Shown here piece after piece: positions 55,436 through 64,000 of a DNA stretch of 64,000 nucleotides. A program made the position numbers and the translations under genes. The notes under the pieces are model-generated. The model was not told where the DNA came from, did not search any database, and saw nothing but the letters and a program-made list of their open reading frames with translations. The DNA comes from Apium graveolens (taxonomy: Eukaryota; Streptophyta; Magnoliopsida; Apiales; Apiaceae). Where the stretch lies: contig NC_133649.1 of assembly GCF_009905375.1 (NCBI RefSeq), forward strand, positions 239,986,198-240,050,197, written 5' to 3'. Every line of letters begins with the position of its first letter. Within the stretch, counting starts at the first letter, position 1.

Positions 55436-57139
55436 ATAGCAAAGGGGATGGGCGAGTTGATGGAGGTCAGCATCTCGGGGGGTTGTCTAACAACTGGTGC
55501 GTGCTTCTGACAACGGTCACACTTTTTCACATATTCTTTGGCATCAGCCATCATTTCTGACCAATAGAAGCCTAAACGGTTTATCTTATGAGCTAAGGCC
55601 CTGCCCCCCAAGTGTTGCCCACAGATACCTTCATGTACTTCTTCAAGAGCCAAACGTGCCTCATCGGGCCTGAGACACCTTAAGTGAGGAACCACGAAAG
55701 ATCTTTTGTACAGGATTCCATCTATCAAAGAGTATCTTAGTGCTCGAACAGCCAATTTTTGTGCTTCAGCAGCATCGTTCGGCAACCAACCGGTTTGAAT
55801 GTGAGTCTTAATGGGATCTATCCAGGACGTCCCCAGACCTATAGGAGCTACAAGCTTAACATCAATGCTCCGTGTCTTCAGAACGCAGAAGTACACACTT
55901 CCTGAACTTTCCTCAATCTCAGATGAAGCAAACTTTGATATTGCGTCTCCCTTAGCATTTTCCTCCCTCGGAATGTGCTCAATATGGCATTCATCGAATT
56001 GGGTCATCACAGCCCTTACTAGGCGAGCATATTTAGCCATCTTATCATCCCTTGCCTCAAACTCTCCCTTCACCTGGGATATGACCAGCTTCGAGTCTCC
56101 ACAGACTTTTAAGTTCTTGACTCTAAGTGTCCCTGCTAAACCAAGACCAGCTATCAGAGCTTCATATTCTACCACATTGTTTGTGGTTGGGAATTCTAAC
56201 TTCATGGCATACTCAATTAAGAGCCCATCAGGGCTTTGTAAAACCAAACCTGCTCCACTTAAATTTGTTTTCGATGCTCCATCAAAATAGAGAACCCAGT
56301 ATTCTTTCTCCTTATCAACCTTTTCTTTGTCCTCCTTATCAACTTCCTTGTCTTGAGGTATGGTATCTTCCTGCCCCCTGACTTCTTGGTTGGGTATGGT
56401 ACATTCCACCACGAAGTCAGCCAATGCCTGGGCTTTTATCGCCGTTCGTGGCTTATACTTGATGTTGAAATTTCCCAACTCTATTGCCCATTTAATCAGC
56501 CTCCCACTAGCCTTGGGACTATGAATGATATTTCTCAGGGGTTGATTTGTTAGCACCTCAATCTTGTGAGCCTGGAAATAAGGAAGCAATTTTCTCGAAG
56601 CCATTACCAAGGCTAAAGCAAACTTCTCAATAGTTGAATAATTCAACTCAGCTCCATGCAAAATTTTACTGACATAGTACACGGGTTTCTGGATTTTTAG
56701 TTCCTCCTTGACCAATACAGTGCTCAAGGCACTCTCTGAAACGGCCAAGTATAAGTATAAAACTTTATTCGAAGCTGGCTTGGCCAGCAACGGGGCCCTG
56801 AGCCATATATTTCTTTAATTCCTCAAATGCCTTTTGGCTTTCTTCACTCCATACACAATCCTTAACTTTCTTTAAAGACTTGAAGAACGATAAACACTTG
56901 TCTCTAGATTTTGAGATGAATCGTCCCAATGCAGCAACCCTCCCAGTGAGCTTTTGAACATCTTTGATAGTTTTTGGGGGCTCCATGTCCAAGATTGCCT
57001 TTATTTTATCAGGATTGGCTTCAATTCCTCTCTTGGAGACCATCAATCCCAAAAACTTTTTGGATCCTACTCCGAAAGCACACTTTGTAGGATTTAACAT
57101 CATCTTATGGTATCTCAGGACCTCAAAAGCTTCCCTCAA
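55378..57139 (-). pseudogene. Tat reverse transcriptase end and the two RNase H domains
   Basis: The minus-strand frame 57139-56765 holds the end of the reverse transcriptase (REAFEVLRYHKMMLNPTKC, KFLGLMVSKRGIE). After a frameshift, the frame 56790-55378 (470 residues) holds a first, decayed RNase H (about residues 1-125). A Glu/Lys linker follows, then a second, well-preserved RNase H with YFDGASKTNLSGAG, VEYEALIAGL and GDSKLVISQVKGE. The integrase zinc region follows (HLGGRALAHKI ... CDRCQKH). Two RNase H domains in tandem define the Tat lineage. The frame breaks again near 55400. Confidence 0.9.
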
Positions 57140-58311
57140 ATGGTTATATGGCCAGTCTTCACTAGACTTTTGACTAACATGTCATCAACATAAACTCCCA
57201 TGGTCTTGCCGATAAGATCCTTAAAAATTTTATTTACCAACCTTTGATAGGTGGCTCCTGCATTCTTGAGACCAAATGCCATAACAAGATAACAATAAAC
57301 ACCAAAGTCAGTGATGAATGATACCTTTGGGATGTCGTCCTTGTGTATCTTGATCTGATTGTATCCACTAAATCCATCCATGAAGCTCAGCATCTCATGT
57401 CCAGCATGGCATCTATCAAAGTATATATCTTTGGCAACGGGGTCCTTAGGGCATGCGTCATTCAGATCAGTGAAGTCCACACACATCCTCCTTTTCCTAT
57501 TGGCCTTCTTCACCATTACAGGGTTTGCCAACCATTCTGGAAATTGTATTTCCTCAATGAATCCAGCCTCTAAGAGCTTCTCTACTTCCTGTTTTATAGC
57601 TTCTTGCCTCTCTGGGGCAAAACTTATTTTCTTTTTCTTCACTGTCTTCAGATTTGGATCTACATTCAACTTGTGAGTAACCAATTCCGGGTCTATGCCT
57701 GGCATATCAGCTGCTAACCATGCAAACACATCACTATTTTCTTGTAAAAATTTCACCAACCTCCCTCTAAGGGGCTCCTCTATTGTGGCTCCAATGAAAG
57801 TCACCTTTTCAGGATCCTCGGGAGCTAAAAGAATCGAGACCAAGTCTTCTGCTGGCTTACCTCTTTTCTCATCATTCTCTCGAATATCCAGATCTTCAAT
57901 AGGCAGGACCTGCCCCCCAACTCCATCTGCCCTCAATGAGGCCACATAACAACTTCTATCCATTTTTTGATCTCCTCTTTCTTCTCCAATCCCATTCCGG
58001 GTGGAAAATTTCATTACTGAATGGTAGGAAGAAGGGACTGCCTTAAAGGCATGTATCCCTGTTCTTCCCATTATAGCGTTGTAAGTCGAACTAGCCTTCA
58101 CCACCACAAAGTCCAACATCTGTGTTGCTTGCCTTGGTTCCTGACCTATGGTTGTTGGCAACTTGATTATCCCTTCCACGGGGCACTCTACTCCAGCAAA
58201 TCCATGTATCGGCATATCGGTCGGGGTTAATTGAGAATCATTATAACCCATCCTTAAAAAAGTGTCATGGAGCAAGATATCCACTGAAGCACCATTATCT
58301 ACGAGGACCCT
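57136..58311 (-). pseudogene. Tat protease and reverse transcriptase
   Basis: The minus-strand frame 58311-57136 follows the TAG at 58312-58314. The protease opens with VDNGASVDILLHD; Asn replaces the usual Ser or Thr, as is common in this lineage. The reverse transcriptase contains KRRMCVDFTDLNDACPKDP, FMDGFSGYNQI and the catalytic YVDD near 57190. The frame shifts near 57160. It copies element RNA into DNA. Confidence 0.9.
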
Positions 58312-60146
58312 CTACACCGGACTATGTCCTATTATCGGTGTTATGACCAGCAGGTCGTCATGAGGAAATTTCACACCCTCTAGGTCAGAATCATCAAAAG
58401 CCATTGTTACTCTTGTCCTGGCCCTCTTCGGGGCTTCTCCAACAATATGCATAACCTCTCTTGTATATGTTTTCCTGGAGTTCTTGGATAATCCAGCAGC
58501 AGTTGGTCCTCCAAAAATCGTGTTTATCACAGGCCCTCGAGGCCGCGGCCCTCCAAAATTTGCATTTATGACCGGTCCTCTAGGCTGGGGATTCCGCCCC
58601 TGATCGTCTTGGTCCCTCCTACGATCTTCAAAGTTCTTTCTTCCATTATTATTCTTATCCCCTCCTTCTCCAATATATTTGTTCAATCTTCCTTTTCGAA
58701 TGAGGAACTCAATTTCATCTTTCAGTTGTCTACACTCATCGGTGTCATGACCAACATCTTTGTGAAATCTGCAATACTTGCTCTAATCTAGCTTGGCAGG
58801 ATCAGCCTTCAAAGGTTTAGGCCAACAAATATCTCGATCTTTCTCGATTTCCATCAAGATCTGGCTTCTAGGAGCATTCAGCTTAGCATATTCAGTGAAC
58901 TTTTGCCCAGGTCCTCCCTTCTTGGGGGTTGAATCAGGGTTTTGCGCAGTTCTAGGATACTTGTCCTTAGCGATATATTCCAGGTCAGTTTTCTGCTTCT
59001 TGCCTCCAGCGGGCTCGTTGCTCACGACTGTCTTCCTCATACTCTCTTCCACCTTGATATACTTCCCTGCCCTATCTTGGAGCTGCAACATGCTTTCAGG
59101 GGGGCGTTTAGCCAAGGACATCTTGAAAAACTCATCCCTAGTTCCCTGTTGTAGTGTTATCATGGCTACCTTGTCATCAAGGCCCAGGACTTTTAAAGCT
59201 TCCTTTGTGAAACGATTCAGGTAGTCTCTTAAGGATTCCTTCGCCCCCTGTACAATGCTCATGAGGGATGCTGAACTTTTCTCATGTACTCTCCCACTAA
59301 TGAATTGCTTAATAAAAGCCTGACTTAATTCTCTGAAGGACCCAATAGAGTTTGGGGGTAAACGACTATACCACCTTTGAGCCATGCCCGACAGGGTTTG
59401 AGGAAAGGCCCGACACTTAATAGCGTCATTCACGGGCTGTAGCAACAGTGCATTGGAGAATGTCCTGACATGATTGGCGGGATCTCCAGTGCCATCATAA
59501 GCTTTAATAGTGGGAATCTTAAACTTCCTTGAGATATGGGCATTCATTATTTCTTCAGTGAATGGTGGGGTAGGATCATCAGGATCTCCAAGGGGAAGAA
59601 GATTGCTTGGATCAGCCCTTGGGACAACAGCCCTTCTCTGTATCGGACCATCCTGGTCTATGATAGGGGGAGGATTCCTCACCCTTGGGGGTAATGGGGG
59701 TCTGGTGTTCTGGTGTGACTCCAAGTCGCGCTTCAGCCTTTGAATCTCAGTCTTATGAGCCCTAATCATTTCCTGCACTTCTCGGGAATTCGTCCCTTGG
59801 GTGCTCCTAGGACGTTGGTGACCATCAGCCATCGGCTCTTTTCCAGCACGCCTCCTTCTTGGGGCTACTTCATCATCTGAAGATTCGGAGTCTCTCTCAG
59901 TGTAAGGACCAGAAAATTCCTGATCCTCAGGGATTGGAGCCAAAACTTGTATATAGGGTGCGATCGTCCTCGTGATTCACTCCGCCCTGCATGTCCACTT
60001 CCTCTAACCTCGGGATAAAGGGGCATCCCAGAGGGGAGGTTAGTAGTCACAATAGTTGAATACTCATACCCAATGGGTCGAGAATTCACAGGTGCATGTA
60101 GTTGTTGAACTTGGGGATTCGTACCTTGAGTAGCCGAGGGAATCGT
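58312..60146 (-). pseudogene. Tat gag, N-terminus cut by copia-D'
   Basis: The minus-strand frame is open from 59943 to a TAG at 58783-58785, then in the same frame to a TAG at 58312-58314. The Gag domain is clear (KIPTIKAYDGTGDP, QRWYSRLPPNSI, AFIKQFISG, LRDYLNRF). It is followed by a zinc-type motif YCRFHKDVGHDTDEC directly after the first stop, and by an Arg/Gly-rich tail. N-terminal coding sequence is visible up to 60146 in another frame after a frameshift near 59965 (GTNPQVQQLHAP ... GMPLYPEVRG). It is there broken by the LTR of copia-D'. Confidence 0.88.
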
Positions 60147-61799
60147 TGTAGGATTTTTAATCGCAGCGGGGCGTGGAAAAACACATTTACACACACAAAA
60201 TCCAAATAAAAGCATATAAATCGTGAATAAAAATTCGAGGGATCGAATCTTACCTTTTAAAATAATTCGGAGAAAACGATCAGAGATCCTTAGCAGTTGC
60301 TCCTCAAGTGTGAAGCACTCCACCGGTATCCACCAAGAAAACGACTTTTAGGAGGAGGGGGAGGTGGAGAGAATTTGGTTTTCTAAAACTTTTGGGTTTC
60401 TGGGGTTAGAATAAAATAGGGTCTATAATAGTGTATTTATAGGCAAAAATTTTAGCTGAAATTTTCCCATAAATATTATTATTTTTTCCCATTTATTATT
60501 CTCATTAATAATTAAAACACCTTTTAATTATTAATCCTTTTTCTAAACACTTTAGAAATAATTCTCTCTCTTGATTTAATTTCCAAAAATTAAATCCTTA
60601 ATTAATAATATTAAGAACTTTTCTTAATTAATTTATAATCAATTAAATCTCATTTAATCAATTATTAAATTTGCCAATTAATTATTTATTTCACAAATAA
60701 ATAATTATTAGCCATTATTAATTAATTCCTCCACCAATAAATCATTCTCTTTTAATGGTGTGACCCTGTAGGTTCAATATTAAGCCGGTAGTAGAAATAA
60801 ATAATAATAAAACTATTTTATCATTATTTATATAAATTCTCTAATTTATTAAATATGATTAATTAATTAATCATATTTATTCTACATCGTGAGTGATGCT
60901 TCTCAACATATCGCGACTATCCGGATAATATGAATTCACTGCTTAGAATACCAAGAACCTGTCAGTGAATAGTTACCGTACAGTAAACTCCTTCTACCCT
61001 ACAATGTCCCGATTAAATACAAGGCATGGATCTCGTGTCAAGCCTATCTAATTTAATCACTTGCTTACCATTTATTATGCGTAGTTCTATGCAAATCAGA
61101 AACTCCTTTCTAATTTCATTTACTCTGGCCAGAGATTCCTGAACTAGCATAAGTGGATCAGCCTTGAACATTCACTTCCTTCACTGGAAGGGGTAGATCC
61201 TTTATTGATCAAACACTATCTTCGTGTACAAATTCCTATACCCAGTAGAACCCTAATAATTGTCCCTGGAGACTAAGAACTAAACCAAAGCATAGTTCAG
61301 TGTACACAAGATGACTATGATGACCTCAAATCTAAGGATACTTGTACAACTATCACTATGTGAACAACTGCTGACACGTGAGTGAACTCCATCAGTTGTT
61401 CAGCTGTGCGAGTCATGTTCAGTGAACTTATTCCATAATAAGCACCTACATATTAGCTATAGTGTCACCACACAAATGTCTATGAGAACAGACATCCTTC
61501 ATAATGAAGCAAGCATAGTATGTACCGATCTTTGCGGATTATTAATTACCAATTAGTAATCCTATGATCAGGAACTATTTAAGTTTAGAGTTATCATCTT
61601 TTTAGGTCTCACTATTATGATCTCATCATAATCCATAAAAAGCTTTACTCTAAACTATAGTATATCTTATTTAAACACTTAAATAGATAGAGCCCGTAAC
61701 AAAACAAGTCTTTATTAATATCAATGAAATCAAAACAGATTACATAAAAGTTATTCCTAAATCCTAATACATGATTGGACTTAGGACATATTCCTTTCA
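60147..61799 (-). repeat. Copia-D' 3' LTR (1,653 bp)
   Basis: It aligns with both copia-D LTRs throughout. In element sense it starts TGAAAGGAATATG and ends CCTACA. The TATA box lies near 60437-60445 on the minus strand. Confidence 0.93.
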
Positions 61800-62455
61800 A
61801 TCTCCCACTTGTACTAAAGCCAATCACTCTGGTATCTAATACCCATCTCATCTTTATGACGATCAAAGTGACTTTCAAAAAGTAGCTTTGTGAGTGGGTC
61901 TGCTATGTTGTTATGTGTGTCAACTCTATTTCAATACAATATAAGAAATGTTATCGCGCTCCCACTAACCCTTTTGTAGACGCATGGTTCATCTACATTT
62001 TTGATAAAATCAAACTCTTTGATTGTCTCATCAAAACGAATGTTCCATTTACGAGAAGCTTGATTTAAACCACATATGGTTCGCAATAGCTTACACACTA
62101 GGTTTTCATTTCTCTTGGACATAAAACCACCTGGCTAATTGCCAGATCTCATAGTCGTAGTAAGCAGCAATCGCAAGCAAAATCCAAACTGATTTTAACA
62201 GGGCTACAGGCAAAAAGTTTCATCAAACTCAATCCATTGCCTTTGTTTGAATCCTTTTTCCAAAAGCCTGGCCTTAAAGGTCTCCACCTGGCCATCTGCT
62301 ATAATCTATCTTTTGTATACCGTATACATAGATTCCATTCTGGATTTCATGGCACTATGCCATTTCTCTGGGTCAACACTACTCATAGCCTCATTATAGG
62401 TCACAGGGTCGCCATCATCAATGATCGACAACTCATTGTCATTCTCAATGAAAAG
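61800..62455 (-). pseudogene. Copia-D' damaged reverse transcriptase/RNase H
   Basis: It carries the polypurine tract and the same two deletions as copia-D. DYEIWQ jumps to MSKRNENLVCKLL (62122 downward), and GSAITFLILY runs via the same TGA into HNNIADPLTK (about 61900). Both catalytic aspartate regions of reverse transcriptase and most of RNase H are therefore missing. Confidence 0.82.
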
Positions 62456-62461
62456 GCCATA

Positions 62462-63342
62462 TTACCTCTCAGGTTGGCGAGACACTCTCCCTGATCTATG
62501 AATGGGCTGTTCCATAAAAGGTTGTTCAGTCAGAACAGGTGTTTCCACTTGATCCGTAGTAGTTTGTGCTTCTTGAACTTCATCAAGTTCAATTTTGCTC
62601 CCACTGTTTCCTTCAAGGATAAACTCCTTTTCCAAGAAGGTAGCATGTCTGGAGACAAACACCCGATGATCGGTGTAAAAGTAATACCCTAAAGTCTCTT
62701 TAGGATATCCCACAAAACTACATTTTACGGATTGATATTCCAGCTTATCTGGGTCAACTTACTTGACATAAGCTGGACATCCCCAAATCTTAACGTGTTT
62801 AAGACTCGGTTTCCTTTCTTTCCATATCTCATACGGAGTTTGAGGAACAGATTTGGAAGGCACCTTGTTCAGTAAATATGCTGAAGTTTCCAATGCATAA
62901 CCCCATAGGAATACTGGAAGATTTGCATAGCTCATCATGGACCGAACTATGTCTAACAAAGTTCGATTTCTCCTTTCAGATACCAATCTGGAGGAGTCCA
63001 CTGGAGGACATACCATTTACTTTGAGATAATCTAGAAACACTCCATTAAAGTATTCACTACCTCGATCTTATCGAAGAATTATAATACTATGTTTGGTTT
63101 GTTTCTCCACTTCATACTTATATTCTTTGAACTTTTCAAAGGCCTCAGACTTGTGTTTCATCAAACACATATCCGAATCTAGATCTATCATCTATGAAAG
63201 TAATGAAGTATGAAAATCCACCCATGGCTTGCTTAGACATTGGTCCACATACATGTGTGTGTACCATTCCTAGCAAATTTGCAGTCATCTCTCCATGTCT
63301 ACTAAATGGAGACTACAGTGCCACTATGAAGTGAGATTTTCA
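62462..63342 (-). pseudogene. Copia-D' integrase
   Basis: Minus frames 63016-62759 and 62713-62462 carry [26 protein letters not shown], then [16 protein letters not shown] and the linker [16 protein letters not shown] end. A stop separates them near 62757. The core upstream (63017-63342) is frameshifted but follows the copia-D sequence base for base with few changes. Confidence 0.85.
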
Positions 63343-64000
63343 TCATCCCTTTTCTTTTATTAGTTTGTTCAATCTGAAGTAAATTATGTCACATATATAC
63401 AGACCATTATTTAAAGTACCACGTCCATAAAGAATATTATCTCTCAGAATAGAACATTCATTATTCTCAATAATAAATGAAAATCCAGCCAAGTCTAACT
63501 TGGGAATAATATTCCTCACAATCGAGGGAACAAAATAACAATTATTTAAAACAATAGTCTTGCCCGTAGGCATATGTAAATGAAATGATTCTACATCTTT
63601 AGCAGCAACTCTTGCTCCATTTCCCATCAGTAGAATCACCTCCTCTTCCTCAAGAGTCCTACTTCTCCTTGGTCCCTGCAACAAATTGCAGATTTGAGAA
63701 CCACAGGAGGTATCTAATACCCAAGTAGAAATTTGATTTAATGACATATTCACTTCTATCATGAACATACCTGAATCAGAAGCGGTTGTCTCACTACCCT
63801 TCTTCTTCTTCAATTCTGCAAGGTAAACCTTGCAGTTCCTCTTCCAGTGCCCCACCTTGTTACAGTGAAAGCAAACAACTTTGCTCTTGGGGTCTTCACC
63901 TTTTGGTGGAACCGGCATTTTCTCACCTACTTTCTTCTTCTTGGAAGAGTTCCTCTTCCTTTTCTTAGGATTGGAACCTTCACCAATTAGAAGAACAGAA
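63343..64000 (-). pseudogene. Copia-D' gag (C-terminal part), protease and GAG-pre-integrase
   Basis: The minus frame runs from the window edge to 63343. The zinc knuckle CFHCNKVGHWKRNC is complete here. The protease motif is WVLDTSCGSQICN. It is nearly the same as copia-D 40257-40940 apart from a short deletion near VRNII. Confidence 0.88.

Larger units (their letters stand above)
15271..64000 (-). mobile_element. Tat-lineage Ty3/gypsy element, minus strand, interrupted
   Basis: Its parts are split by two insertions. They are: 3' LTR about 15271-15853, 3' noncoding region 15854-17400, antisense gene 52150-54267, pol 54593-58311, gag from 58312 to 60146. The 5' end lies beyond the window. 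Membership of the Tat lineage rests on two RNase H domains in pol (the second starting YWVLYFDGAS), a gag zinc motif of the YCRFHKDVGH type, and an extra gene on the opposite strand between pol and the 3' LTR. Gypsy-C interrupts it between 17400 and 52145 with TSD TTTTG. Copia-D' interrupts gag at 60146. Confidence 0.85.
60147..64000 (-). mobile_element. Copia-D': second copia-D family member, 3' part
   Basis: It is the same family and orientation as copia-D. It starts with its 3' LTR at 60147 and is read here through pol and into gag, where the window ends. The expected TSD is ATCGT (60142-60146); the other side is outside the window. It has no gypsy-B insertion and so shows the intact junction. 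Confidence 0.9.

Overview
This window is repetitive, transposon-dense DNA from a flowering plant with a large genome. It contains LTR retrotransposons of both plant superfamilies, initiator-Met-tRNA primer sites and plant-type splice sites. I found no host gene, tRNA or rRNA. The element families would fit an asterid such as an Apiaceae, but that is only an impression.

The window is a set of nested insertions, several proven by target-site duplications (TSDs). (1) 1-7831 is the 3' part of a SIRE/Maximus-type Ty1/copia element (copia-1, + strand). It appears to sit in the gag gene of a second copy of the same family (copia-2, 7832-13332), which lost about 4.4 kb internally. (2) Copia-2 sits in the last codons of a Ty3/gypsy chromovirus (gypsy-A), whose 3' LTR starts at 13412. 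(3) That LTR is cut near 15.27-15.30 kb by a Tat-lineage Ty3/gypsy element on the minus strand. Its 3' LTR is about 15271-15853, its 3' noncoding region 15854-17400, and its antisense gene, pol and gag lie at 52150-60146. (4) Inside Tat is chromovirus gypsy-C (17401-52144, minus strand, TSD TTTTG). (5) Inside gypsy-C is copia-D (23216-45098, minus, TSD CAACT). (6) Inside copia-D is chromovirus gypsy-B (25167-38994, plus, TSD GCAGC). (7) A second copia-D family member (D', 60147 to beyond the window end) is inserted in Tat gag. The depth at gypsy-B is five layers: A, Tat, C, D, B.

Four features go beyond ordinary retrotransposon annotation. (a) Tat carries an intron-containing gene antisense to its gag-pol. 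Once the 34.7-kb gypsy-C insertion is removed, its promoter has three clusters of perfect or near-perfect heat-shock elements just upstream of a TATA box. (b) The RNA leader of copia-D has four tandem hairpins that present the same loop motif. (c) Gypsy-B has an extra gene ahead of gag. Its first exon can be read inside the LTR and joins in frame through a predicted 495-bp intron that spans the LTR end and primer-binding site. (d) Copia-D and D' share the same two deletions in reverse transcriptase/RNase H, so the family was amplified as a non-autonomous derivative.

Almost all coding regions carry nonsense codons or frameshifts. The most intact reading frames are the gypsy-B leader ORF, the gypsy-B RNase H-integrase segment and the copia-1 post-pol ORF. 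Everything here is read from sequence by eye; alignments, ages and expression are untested.
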